64,000 nucleotides of DNA from Thermothielavioides terrestris NRRL 8126 (Eukaryota > Ascomycota > Sordariomycetes > Sordariales > Chaetomiaceae), in NCBI RefSeq assembly GCF_000226115.1, contig NC_016458.1, positions 7,660,001 to 7,724,000 of the forward strand, in the 5' to 3' direction. This document shows positions 33,387 to 43,003 of the stretch, one piece after another. The translations under genes were made by a program, and so were the position numbers. Below the pieces are notes generated by a model that was not told where the DNA came from, did no database searches, and worked only from the letters and a program-made list of their open reading frames with translations. The stretch's first letter is position 1. Each line of letters starts with the position of its first letter.

Positions 33387-36050
33387 ATGGCCCCGCCCAG
33401 GAACGAGCGCATCTTCGAGCCCAATGCGTCCATCGTGCTCGTCGGCTGCCGCGGGGCAGGGAAACGCACCCTGGGCTTTATGGGCGCACTGCACCTGCGA
33501 CGCCGCCTGGTGACAGAGGACCACTACTTTGAGAAGGTCACGGGGCTGACCCGCGGCCAGTACCTCGCCAAACACGGCAGAGAGCTCTTTGCGCGCCAGA
33601 ACATCAACGTGTTCAAGCGCATGCTGGACATGAACCGGACCGGGTGCATCATTGAGTGCGGCATGGCCAGCCTCAGCGACGAGGCCCAGGACGTGCTGCG
33701 TGAGTACGCGAGGACGCACCCCGTGGTGTACATCCACCGCGAGAAGGAGCAGATCGCCAAACTCATGGATGCCGCCGACGCCCAGCAGCTGCTCGAAGCG
33801 GACCGCACACATCGGAATTGCTCCAACTTTGAGTATTTCAACCTCTACGACCCTTCCCCCAGCTCCGCCCCTTCGTCCGGGGGGACCTCCGGCACAAGCA
33901 CCCCGATCAACGGAGAGCAACCTGGGCCCTCGAAACTGCTCTGCGTGCAGGAGGACTTCGCGCGCTTCCTCGACATCATCACGGGACGTGGCGCAACCAA
34001 GGCGTGGCTGGAGAGCCCCTTTTCCGTCGCTGCAATCCCGCCAGAATACCGCTCCTACTCATACGCCCTCCGGCTCCGACTCTCTTATCTGATGGACATG
34101 GACCTGGAGTGGGAGGACTTCGAGGCCAAGGGAGACTGCGTCGAGCTGATCATTGACCACTGGCCCGACGATCTCTGCGGTGTCATTGCGCGGCAGGTAG
34201 CCTTGATCAGGAGGAAACTGGGCGTTCCTATCATCTACCACGTCGAAGAAGACCCCCGCGGAGAACGACGGCGGCCGCCAGAGGAGAAGAACGCCATGGA
34301 TTCGGAGTTGCTGGAGCTGGGTCTCCGGCTCGGCGTCGACTACATCAGCGTTGACCTGCAGCGCGACGAGGCTTTGGTGCACCGCGTGTTGCAGCGGCGG
34401 GGGCGATCGAAGGTCATTGGAAACTACTGGTACATGGGCTTACACGCGCTCCCATGGCCGGACGAGAGGCAGATGGAAAACTATAGGCGCGCGCAAGCTC
34501 TCGGCTGCGATGTGGTTCGGCTGGTCCGGTTTTGCACCAACGACAGCCCGGTCGAGTTGCTGGAGGATTTCAAAAGGCGCGTGCAAGAAACCATCCCTGA
34601 CCCGAAACCGCCGCTCGTGGCGTACGACATCTCCGTGCTGGGGGTCAGGACCCCCTTGCAGACGCGGATCCTAGGGCCGGTGAAACACCCTGACATGGAG
34701 AACGACCGAGACCACCTCGCCACAGTATCCAACACGCCCCAGTGCATAGAGATGCTCTTCCGCCAATTCCTGCTCGACCCGCTGCAGTTCTACGTCCTCG
34801 GCGCCAACGTCTCGTACTCCCTGTCGCCGGCCATGCACCACGCGGCCTACGATTCCTCGCTGATGCCGCACACCTTCCAAGCCGTGGTCTGCTCGACCCT
34901 CGACAGCCTCAACCAGATCTGCTCTGCCGACACATTCGGCGGAGCCTGCCTCACGGCGCCCTTCAAGGTCGCCATCATGCCGCACCTCAAAGTCAAGAGC
35001 CACCACGCGACCGTCATCGGCGCCGTCAACGTGCTGCTGCCGCTGCGCGGCCGCACGAGCGCCATCCTCGACCACGCCAACTCGCGCAACAAGGCCGGCC
35101 CTGTCCGCGAGTTCTTTGGCGACAACACCGACTGGAGCTCCATCCTGACCTGCCTGCGCCGCGCCATCAGCCCGCGCAACCACGTGCAGCCGTCCAGGAC
35201 GACCGGCCTGGTCATCGGCGCCGGCGGCATGGCCCGCGCCGCCATCTACGCACTGTACCAGCTCGGCTGTCGCAACATCTTCATCTACAACCGCACCGTG
35301 AGCCACGCCGACGCCGTGGCGCGCCACTTTAACGAGTGGGCTGCCTCTCAGGCCGCCGCCGTCGCCGCGGCGGCGACTGCTAACGGCACCGCAAACGGCG
35401 GCGGCGGCGGCGGAAGCCCCGGAATGAACGCCGCATCTCCGTCCAAGGACGTCTGCCACGTCCTGCCCTCCCTGACTACCCCCTGGCCGCGAAATTACCA
35501 GCTGCCCACCATGGTCATCTCGTGCGTCCCGGCGACGAGCGTCGACTCCAACCCGCCGGCGGACTTCGTCATGCCGCTGGACTGGCTGCGCAGTCCGACC
35601 GGCGGGGTCGTGGTGGAGGTACGTTCTGCCTTTTCCTACTTCCCTTTTTCTTCTCACTCCTCCCCCTTCCCTGGTGACCGCTTCCTCTCATCCCCCATCC
35701 CTCCCACACATACTTTTCCCACACTATACAACCCCTCCCGCGACTCATTTGACTCCGATGCAATATGCAATTCCGGCTCCATGCTGACGCACACGTCCAA
35801 CGACGACACAAAAAAACAAAAGCTGGCCTACGAACCGCTCGTCACGCCGCTCGTCGCCCAGATGCGCGCCGTCAGGGCCAACATGTGCCCATCCTGGGTC
35901 GTCGTCGACGGGCTCGAGGTCGTCGCCGAGATGGCCATCGAGGCCTTCGAGCTCATGACCGGCCGCCTGGCGCCCAAGCGGCTGATGAAAGAGGTCTGCC
36001 GCAAGACTTGGGAGGGCCAGCAGCAACAGCGGCGGCGCGGCTTGCCGTGA
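33387..36050 (+). CDS. Quinate repressor-like protein (QutR/qa-1S family, pseudo-AROM)
   Basis: Exons 33387-35618 and 35823-36050, giving 819 aa. The family derives from the three C-terminal domains of the AROM shikimate-pathway enzyme and acts as a repressor that binds its activator, not as an enzyme. Domains in order: shikimate-kinase-like, with P-loop GCRGAGKRT near residue 23; type I dehydroquinase-like (about 260-450; VIGNYWYMGLHALPWPDE); and shikimate-dehydrogenase-like (VLGANVSYSLSPAMHHAAY, FKVAIMPHL, GDNTDW, and a Rossmann VIGAGGMARAAIYALYQLG). The intron (204 nt) is a multiple of three without a stop, so retention would keep the frame. An upstream in-frame extension to 33201 has no family match. 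No quinate catabolic genes lie in this window. Confidence 0.9.
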   Translation: MAPPRNERIFEPNASIVLVGCRGAGKRTLGFMGALHLRRRLVTEDHYFEKVTGLTRGQYLAKHGRELFARQNINVFKRMLDMNRTGCIIECGMASLSDEAQDVLREYARTHPVVYIHREKEQIAKLMDAADAQQLLEADRTHRNCSNFEYFNLYDPSPSSAPSSGGTSGTSTPINGEQPGPSKLLCVQEDFARFLDIITGRGATKAWLESPFSVAAIPPEYRSYSYALRLRLSYLMDMDLEWEDFEAKGDCVELIIDHWPDDLCGVIARQVALIRRKLGVPIIYHVEEDPRGERRRPPEEKNAMDSELLELGLRLGVDYISVDLQRDEALVHRVLQRRGRSKVIGNYWYMGLHALPWPDERQMENYRRAQALGCDVVRLVRFCTNDSPVELLEDFKRRVQETIPDPKPPLVAYDISVLGVRTPLQTRILGPVKHPDMENDRDHLATVSNTPQCIEMLFRQFLLDPLQFYVLGANVSYSLSPAMHHAAYDSSLMPHTFQAVVCSTLDSLNQICSADTFGGACLTAPFKVAIMPHLKVKSHHATVIGAVNVLLPLRGRTSAILDHANSRNKAGPVREFFGDNTDWSSILTCLRRAISPRNHVQPSRTTGLVIGAGGMARAAIYALYQLGCRNIFIYNRTVSHADAVARHFNEWAASQAAAVAAAATANGTANGGGGGGSPGMNAASPSKDVCHVLPSLTTPWPRNYQLPTMVISCVPATSVDSNPPADFVMPLDWLRSPTGGVVVEVRSAFSYFPFSSHSSPFPGDRFLSSPIPPTHTFPTLYNPSRDSFDSDAICNSGSMLTHTSNDDTKKQKLAYEPLVTPLVAQMRAVRANMCPSWVVVDGLEVVAEMAIEAFELMTGRLAPKRLMKEVCRKTWEGQQQQRRRGLP

Positions 36051-36378
36051 GCACGGCGGGTGGTGGGTGGTGGGTGTTTGGTTTGGTGGGGCGGTTGATG
36101 GTTGGGTTGGGTGGGATGGATACCCGGTGTTGGGAAGGTTGGGTGGGTGGTCGTTCGGCTGGTTGCATGGCGCACTGGGAGGGTTGATAATCTGTCATAC
36201 ATTTGGTTTTTGAAATCTAGCAATGCTGCGATGCATCCACCGGGCTTGGTTGCTCTCAAGCAAGCCCGTTGCTGCTGGTGTGATGCCAGCCATAGCTCGT
36301 GTCTTGTTCTCGCCCTGTCAAGACAGAAGGGAGAGACCAGTGTCCGGCAACTATGGCGAGCAAAACACAAGCCCGTTT
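36051..36378. other. Convergent spacer, GT-rich
   Basis: GGGTGGTGGGTG and GGTTGGGTGGG strings directly after the QutR-like stop; no gene. Confidence 0.4.
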
Positions 36379-37820
36379 CTATATTCCATCCGCCACTCCC
36401 ACCTTCTTGACCCAAATCACATCAACCACCCGCCTCTCTCCCCTTTCCCTCCTGTAGCCCCCGTCCTATCTGCCCAGCTCACCAAACCCCGGCATGCATC
36501 CCCCCAGCCCAAGCTACCTCCCATACCTCCCCCCACTCATCTCATCCCTCCTCCCTCCCAGCCCGTTATACTCACCGCACACCTCCCGCACCGTGTTCCC
36601 ACCGGCCCAACCACCCCGCCGCCCTCGCCAGCCCCTCCCGCGCCGGTCCCAGCCCCCACCCGATCCCGGCCCCGCCCTCCAGACTCTGCAGCTCGGCCGC
36701 GCTCAGCACCGCGTGCTCCCGCCCCGCGCGCCGCGCCGTCCATACCTGCTGGCTCAGGTCGGTTAGGCAGGCGTGGGCTAGGGCCGTGGCTCCGCCCGGG
36801 GTGGTGAGGGATATTAGTATCGTGTTTGGGTCGGCGGGAGGAACGTTGGTTGCAGTGCTGGGGTTGGTGGTGGTGGTGGTTCCACCGCCGTAGGCCCACT
36901 GGGTCAGGAGCGCGGCGAGGGCCGGGCTGGGCGGGAAGTGCCCGTCTGGGTGTTGCAGGGAGAGGATGGAGAGGAGGAGGGCGATGCGGTTTGGGGGGGT
37001 TGTCGGGTCTGTGGCGGGAGGGTTGGAGGTGGCTAGGGCTGAGGCTAGTGGAGGTTGCGGCTCGGGAAGTGGTGGGCTACGCGGCGGTGGATCGGCGCGT
37101 GCGTGGTGTGGTTGCTGCGGCAGAGGGTGTTGTTGTAGAGGGTTGAACAGGGGGAGAGGAGGAAGCTGTGACGGGGTTAGTGCCACGATGACTTAATGGA
37201 CAGGCCGAATGGCAGGCGTACTTGAGGGGTTGTCGAGAGTCGTTTAGAGTCCGAAGATTTCGGTTCAGGAATTTGTGCCTGGAGTTTCTGTTTCACGAGG
37301 CTGAAAATGAACAGCCCCAGGAGCAGGAGATCAAGGGCGCTGCGCGTGGCATAAGTTGCACTGCCTCCAGAATCGGGAATAGAAGAGACTTACACGCCCA
37401 GAGCAGATATTGCACATCCGGCCTTTGTCCATCGCAGCAGCAGCGGCCGGTTGGCCCCGTCCGATGGCTTCTCTTTCAGATAGCAGGCGAAGTATGCCAG
37501 TATGGCACACCACACACCGGTACACACCACGAGCCAGGGGCTGACGATGTAGATGTGATATGGCCGGGGCTTTGCGTGCGTGACGCAACAGTATATGCCG
37601 AATAAGAGGTGGAAGTTGGCCTAGTTTGCTTTAACGTCTCCTGCGTCCATGTTGAGCTGGAGCCCGCAGGACTTACAACGATCAGGGCTAGAATGAACGG
37701 GGTTGTACCAACACCGAAGACGTATACGGACGAGTAGACAGTCGTGGCAACGAGCGGCGCCTCGAGGAGAAGCAGCCAGTAAAACAAGCCGGGAATCACC
37801 ACCCTGCTAGGGGAGATCAT
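36379..37820 (-). CDS. Multi-pass membrane protein of unknown function with proline-rich C-terminal part
   Basis: Reconstructed by splice phase: exons 37820-37677, 37620-37394, 37339-37222, 37165-36576 and 36451-36379, giving 383 aa. The introns are 56, 54, 56 and 124 nt. The N-terminal half is hydrophobic: IPGLFYWLLLLEAPLVATTV, GTTPFILALIVANFHLLFGI, IYIVSPWLVVCTGVWCAILA and AISALGVALDLLLLGLFIFS indicate about four membrane segments. A cytosol-like Pro/Gln-rich linker follows, then a helical domain (RIALLLSILSLQHPDGHFPP, ATALAHACLTDLSQQVWTAR). The last small exon (VVDVIWVKKVGVADG) is the least certain; without it the frame stops at 36572. No fitting ATG-initiated single frame exists, so simple ORF searches would miss most of it. 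Family not recognised. Confidence 0.65.
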
Positions 37821-38521
37821 TGTCTCCTCGGAGTTTCCAACACAACTTCACAGCGGTGAGGGATCTCTTTAAGACTTAGAACCCAGAAATGAAGGAAGCA
37901 AAAATAAGTGTAATAAGAAGAGTCTCCTTGAACTGTCGAGTAAAGATACTGCCACTCAACACCGAATTTCCATGGCGATGGACGAACCACAGGAGAAGGA
38001 TACTCATTGGCGAGTTTCTTTGCAGGTGTTTTGCGTTGAATCAGAGACTGATCCTTCCAGGGTCAAGCATCAACTCCGAGTCAGAAAGCTGCCGCCCTCC
38101 TTAACCGCCGTGGCATTCCGCCACTGACTTCGGGCCGCCATGGTCGCCACATGGTTGGACCCTGTTCCTCTCGTGACGCTGCTCTACCGAATCGTCGACA
38201 GTCGCGGATTTCTCGCCTGACCATCCACTAACAGAAAGGTAAATAAAGAAAAAAAAATGGAGAAGGAAAGGGGAATTGACGTTCATTGCTGATTGTAAAC
38301 AGATACATTTTGGCCGCTGATACAAAATGATTGTGGAGGGTTTTAGCTTAGATTGAAAACAAGCCGGGCGAGTTACCGAAGCAAGACTACGATTGAAAAC
38401 CACAAAGCAAGGTGGGAAACCCCCATGTACCACCTAAAGCGTCTCTAACTCCCTTTGTAAAATCCAGACTCATGGTACAACTCTTCGCAACATATCGACC
38501 GCGAGCTCCCAACGGGCCGGA
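37821..38521. other. Gap between the membrane protein gene and the next minus-strand gene
   Basis: No supported exon. An A8 tract lies near 38250. Confidence 0.4.
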
Positions 38522-39485
38522 TCAACGACGCTTGCCCTTGCCACTGCTCTTGGACGACTTCTTCGGCTTCTGGCTCGGGCCAGCGGAGGACGAGTCCCCC
38601 TGAGAAGCCCACTCGTAAGTCCCGTCATCATTCAGATGGTACCAGTTCTGGTACTCCTCACTCCACGTCCAGTAGTCATCCGCGGATGGCCCCTTGGCAG
38701 GCAGGCCCAGGTTCTGCCTCCACCATTCCTCAGTCTTCGATCCGAAAGACACGACATCCGCAATCCGGGGCTCAACAAGCTCTTGCTGCTGAGCGGTCAG
38801 GTTCAGAGGCGTGCCCATTGCCGCAATCAGCATCTCGGCATCATTGGCGTCGACCGAGCGTTTGGCCACCTGAGCCCGTAGTCCGCACGAGTTCATCTTG
38901 AAGATGAGAAGATCGATGGGCGAGATGTACGGAACGGAGCCTGCCGGGATGGTTCTCAGCTTCTTCGCGGCGGCTGGGAGGTACGGCGACTAAGCAGTAA
39001 TGTTAGTGTTCAAGGCTCCTTTTTCTATTCCCTGCGTCCCCAGTAGAACTCGCAGATGGAAACTGGCTTTAGAGAGAGGGGTAGGGGCCAACATTGTCTG
39101 AGGGGAATTCACGAACCTGCCACGCCGGGGTGATGTCGATCTGAATGTAGTGTCCCTGGCTATCCTTGTAGAGAAATAGCTGGGCCTGCTGGACGAAAGG
39201 AGAGTCGGGAAGCGCCAGCAGTTTAGACTTGACACTCTGAGGAGCAGAGTCAATGTTGATGATGAAATCGACATCCTTAATGGCATGTCAGCTTGAAGCA
39301 TGATGGCAAGTAGTGGTGGGGAGAAGGGAAGCGCGGCTTACCTGTGTGGTTCTCCCATTTCGGATGTACTTCCAGAGGGCTAATCCGCCGATGACAGCAA
39401 CGCTGGCATCGGCAAGCTCAGGGATGCCCTTCATGATGACAATCACCTCAGCCGCAGCCCGTTCGAGTCTGTCTCGCGCGTCCAT
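38522..39485 (-). CDS. Protein of unknown function with a nucleotidyltransferase-like N-terminal pattern
   Basis: Exons 39485-39342, 39275-39117 and 38989-38522, all phase 0 (introns 66 and 127 nt, first with a GCTGAC branch), giving 256 aa. Across the first junction it reads SVAVIGGLALWKYIRNGRTT then QDVDFIINID. This GG-x-Ala ... T-x-D-V-D-F pattern resembles minimal nucleotidyltransferase folds (helix with GG/GS, then D-x-D on a strand). KDSQGHYIQIDITPAWQ could supply a third acidic residue. The second half has IDLLIFKMNSCGLRAQVAKR and EMLIAAMGTPL, like helices after such a core. The C-terminus is aromatic-rich (YWTWSEEYQNWYHLNDDG) with a Ser/Lys tail. The fold assignment is inference; activity is unproven. 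Confidence 0.75.
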
Positions 39486-39758
39486 GATGGTGGCAAAGCG
39501 ATGATATGATGGATAGCAACACCTCCGATGATTGATGAGCGGCAAGCGTACCTTGGCGTTGACAGTTCGTGAGGATGGAGTGTCGATGCCCCCATATTTA
39601 TACATTACACAAGAACTCTGAGACAGCCTGTTGTCCGTTGTTGGTCCTTCAATGCACACTGCTTGCCGTCAAGGCAGAAGCGCACCACATCCAATCGTCA
39701 GTGGCCGGCGGAGAGGCCGCAGACAACGTGAGGCGCATTCAGAAGTACGCCTGGGCTA

Positions 39759-40646
39759 TCACGCAGATAGCCGCTGGGCTGAACCTGGTGCCAACAAATG
39801 CAGTCGAGGCAGCGGGTTGCCGAAGTATTGCAACAGCAGAGCCCGAAAGTACGACATGTCCAGCGCATCACACCCTAATTGGCATCCAGTGTACGCAGGG
39901 ATGGCGGCATAGTAAGTGGCTGTCTCCAAGCCCATGGGTTGTTGAGGAGATTTAGCACTTGTCCGTTCCGTCTCGCACCATTGAATGATGATGGTGGAGA
40001 GATTTGGGCAAGCGTTCGCTAGATGCTTGCATGCTCTAGCCAGTTCGCCAAATTGGGAGAGGTGCCAGGTTAAGACGACATGCTTGAACCTGGACAAAGC
40101 TTCGGTGTCAAATCCAGCCAGGACTGCAACCGCATCGAGAGGGAACCCTAGACAAATGACAGTATGATTCAGGTTCACCCAGTAGGACCGGGCGGTTCCG
40201 GTCGAACCGGCCGGGCCACGGACGGGCCTGCCGTAAGATCGCTTGAGTAGCCGCCAGGCCTCTCTGCAGGCCATACCTGCCACATGAGGCGCCGGGCCGA
40301 CGAAGGTCATAGTATACGCGCGGTTATTCTGGTGGATGCTGTCGCTTGCGCCGGCCGGGACGCGGACGGCCGACCAGACCGATTGGACAGAGAGCGCTGT
40401 TTCCCAAATCTGAAAGCGCAGCTCAGGGGGGAGAGCGGGGAAGAGATCGAACTTGGAGGGAGGCATCTGTGGCGGGGAAAGGGGGGGAGGTGTGGTCGAG
40501 GGCAACGACGCGAGTCTGCACTGGCGCTTATTTTTTTCGACGTTGGTGATTCCGTTGGCTGAGGGGCCCTCACGGACGGTGTTTGCAGCTTCGCAGCTTC
40601 CACTCATATTCATTGTGAATGCCAAGCGCCGAGCGCTCAGAAGCAC
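39759..40646 (-). CDS. 2EXR-domain protein
   Basis: A fungal protein of the 2EXR (F-box-like start) group; function unknown in nearly all members. The recognisable start is FDLFPALPPELRFQIWETAL, the 2EXR signature. From the ATG at 40466 (MPPSKFDLF) it has 235 aa; the frame is open to an ATG at 40646, which would add 60 residues of Ser/Pro-rich sequence. I favour 40466 since most members start just before the signature. Later stretches include FKHVVLTWHLSQFGELARAC and NLSTIIIQWCET, typical of the middle of the family. MITE copy 2 ends only 21 nt upstream of the longer ORF, so the element sits in its promoter. Confidence 0.82.
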   Translation of the reverse strand: MLLSARRLAFTMNMSGSCEAANTVREGPSANGITNVEKNKRQCRLASLPSTTPPPLSPPQMPPSKFDLFPALPPELRFQIWETALSVQSVWSAVRVPAGASDSIHQNNRAYTMTFVGPAPHVAGMACREAWRLLKRSYGRPVRGPAGSTGTARSYWVNLNHTVICLGFPLDAVAVLAGFDTEALSRFKHVVLTWHLSQFGELARACKHLANACPNLSTIIIQWCETERTSAKSPQQPMGLETATYYAAIPAYTGCQLGCDALDMSYFRALLLQYFGNPLPRLHLLAPGSAQRLSA

Positions 40647-40666
40647 TCAAATCAAGCTGGAGGTTA

Positions 40667-41046
40667 TAGAGGTCCCGCCAAGACTAATTTCGGCCAATTG
40701 TCGGCAATGTTTTTACAGCGTCAGTACCCCGCCAAGACCGCCAAGGGGTTTGCACTATCGCCACGGGTTAGCCACGGGTTAGTTCGCCGGGGGTACGGGG
40801 GGCGGCGCCAGCCCCCCGCTGGTTAGGATTTGGGTTAAGGTTAGGGTGAGGGTCAAGGTTAGGGTGCGGGTTAACTTCGTTTTCTTTTTTTTCGATTTGG
40901 TTGAGGTTTAGTAAAGTTGTTGCTACGAGTCTTCGCGATTGTGCATTGTCGATGTTGCTCTAAGTCGTCGTGGCCCCGCTTACCCCGTGGCGATTGTAAA
41001 TACTTGTAAGCGGCAACCTCCGAAATTAGTCTTGGCGGGACCTCTA
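40667..41046. mobile_element. MITE, copy 2 (TA target duplication, Tc1/mariner-like)
   Basis: A 380-nt element with the same terminal inverted repeats as copy 1 (28103-28471) and TA on both sides (40665-40666, 41047-41048). Its interior is richer in G and C where copy 1 has A and T. It lies between two divergent genes and could affect either promoter. Confidence 0.87.
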
Positions 41047-41260
41047 TAACCACGACCCAAATCAATCAGTGGCAAGGCACAAAGACCCCACATACACAGT
41101 ATGCAGCACGTTGACTATTCTGAACACAACCTCATTAGCTCGAAGCCCCAACGCCGATCCGCCTTTGTGCATTTATCAGTGGGCATTGGCATGGTCAGAG
41201 AAAGCGATTATACGCGATTCTGACTCTCTCAACTTTGCGGATATCCAAGCAAGATCCGAC

Positions 41261-42065
41261 ATGTCGCGCCTCTCGCAGTCGTTCGTTGCCTCCCTCGCAC
41301 GGGGCCTCAACTCGGCTCAAGTCCCTTGCGTGTTGTGGGGCCACTGTCTGTTGGTTCTCCACGGTGTGCCATCCATCATTGGCGTAAGTGAGCGGCCCGT
41401 GAACCGAAACCCGGTGACTGAGTGTGTACAAGTCGATAGATTTCGTGATCCGAGATGACGATCTAGAGGTCGCGACGGGAGCCCTCGCGCGGTGCCACGG
41501 CCTCGTCCCTTGTGCAGACCCTCCGTCGTGCCCTACCACGTCCGAGAAGCGGCCCACGCAACCCCCAGTATTTCACGCCCACCTCGACGATGATCCTGAA
41601 GTCACGGCCGGTCTTTATCTTCAATCTGATACACTATGGTTCCTGCCACCACTGAACGATTCTCTTCTGTTCCCAAGCAAAGCCGACCTTCCGGCATATT
41701 TTGCGCTTGCGTCGGATGAGTCCGTGTTCCCGCCCTGGCGGCCAGGCCGAGGCCTTGGCGTTTATCCGTCCGCTGCGGGGCCGGTCGTCGCTTTGAGGTC
41801 TCACATTCTCCTGGAAGCGTACATGCGTATTTACGCACGGGACCATGGGAAGCAAGTCGGTTCGATCGGCATCTCCATGATTGCGTACATGCAATTATAC
41901 GTCGACGAGGACGGGTTTTTGGATGCAGACCTCCTCCCGGAGCCGCTCAGGACGTTCTACGGGGAACTGAAACAGTGGAAGAAGCCGCTGCGGCAGTGGA
42001 CGCTGGAATTCAGGGCTGCCCTTGGGGTGCCTGAGGAGGAGTCAGAGAGTGATGACGGGTACTAG
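41261..42065 (+). CDS. Protein of unknown function, nucleotidyltransferase-like N-terminal pattern
   Basis: Exons 41261-41383 and 41433-42065 (49-nt intron, GTAAGT..ACAAG), giving 251 aa. Junction: CVLWGHCLLVLHGVPSIIG joined to SIDFVIRDDDLEVA. A helix containing WGHxxL followed by D-F-V-I-x-D-D-D resembles the minimal nucleotidyltransferase arrangement also seen in the 256-aa protein at 38522-39485, but overall identity between them looks low. The middle has HAHLDDDPEVTAGLYLQSDT and the second half helices (VALRSHILLEAYMRIYARDH). The acidic C-terminus ends ESESDDGY. This pattern is frequent in fungal proteins without known function. No export signal. Confidence 0.75.
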
Positions 42066-42190
42066 AGTGCAGGAGGTAGTCGTCAATCTACTATTACCAG
42101 CTCGTTTCGCGTACCTTGTTCACATTCAAGTTCCTCGGAACAACCTCTAGTGACCACCTAATTCCAAAATAGTCCCTCGCCTCCACAACG

Positions 42191-43003
42191 TCACACCTCA
42201 ACCGTCTTCTCTCCGTCGAAAGCATTGCTCTGAGCAAAGTAGTAGCCCCTCTGGTTCGCCACGAGCCTCAGCGGGCTCGCGCCGTCGGGCCGCTGGACCA
42301 CAAAATCGCAATTGTAGTGCGTGTGCCCAAAAGCCCAGACCTTGACCCTGTCGCTCCTGAAACACCTCTCACCGGACAGGTCGGTCGAGAAGGCGCTCGT
42401 GATCGGACTGCCGGCGTGCCTGGGGTCTATCGCGCGCGGGTCCAGCGTCGGGCTCCAGTGGGACAGGATGGCGATCCGGACGTCGTCGGACGACGCCTCC
42501 AGCTCGGCGACCTGCGCGTTGAGCCAGGCGAGATCCCGGCGGTGCATCTCGTTGTGCGCGTCCACGTCCCAGCCGCCGCCGGTCTGGAAGAAGTCGTTGA
42601 GTCCCATGCTGACGGCCGCGTGGCGGTCGGGCGGGACGTGAGAGAAGAGGCTGCAGCCCAGGACGACGGTGCGCGAGTCCGGCAGCCGGAAGACGCCGCG
42701 GTCGAGCAGGACAAACTCGCCCAGCGACGGGTCCTTGCGCGTCTCGTCCTCGAAGGCGCGGAGGATCGCGAGGGTGTCCGGCCAGTTGGAGTGGTACGCC
42801 TCGTGGTTCCCGGGGACGAAGAGCACAGCCCGAAACTGGCGCAGCTGCCGGGTCAGGAAGGCCAGGAAGTCCTGCTTGTGCGCCGCGACGTTGCCGATGT
42901 CGCCCAGCAGAGCCAGGTACGGCGCCTTGGGCGCGATCTCGAACACGTCGTAGGCTTTGGGGGCCTCCAGGTGCAGGTCCGAGAGGACCTGGATCGCCAT
43001 CAT
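42191..43003 (-). CDS. Calcineurin-like metallophosphoesterase
   Basis: Intronless, 270 aa, a compact single-domain member. The metal-binding motifs are in order and intact: IQVLSDLHLE (D-x-H, near residue 8), LLGDIGN (G-D), FVPGNHEAYH (G-N-H-E), ILSHWSP and WAFGHTHYNCDF (G-H-x-H). The substrate cannot be told; fungal proteins of this type are usually called Ser/Thr phosphatase-like or phosphodiesterase-like. An alternative start is the second Met at residue 2. It is tail to tail with the 251-aa protein gene (125 nt between). Confidence 0.9.
   Translation of the reverse strand: MMAIQVLSDLHLEAPKAYDVFEIAPKAPYLALLGDIGNVAAHKQDFLAFLTRQLRQFRAVLFVPGNHEAYHSNWPDTLAILRAFEDETRKDPSLGEFVLLDRGVFRLPDSRTVVLGCSLFSHVPPDRHAAVSMGLNDFFQTGGGWDVDAHNEMHRRDLAWLNAQVAELEASSDDVRIAILSHWSPTLDPRAIDPRHAGSPITSAFSTDLSGERCFRSDRVKVWAFGHTHYNCDFVVQRPDGASPLRLVANQRGYYFAQSNAFDGEKTVEV

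Noticed and set aside
35337..35444. Frame break or pseudogene in the QutR-like gene at its Ala/Gly-rich stretch
   Set aside because: The frame is continuous; it is a low-complexity loop in the dehydrogenase-like domain.
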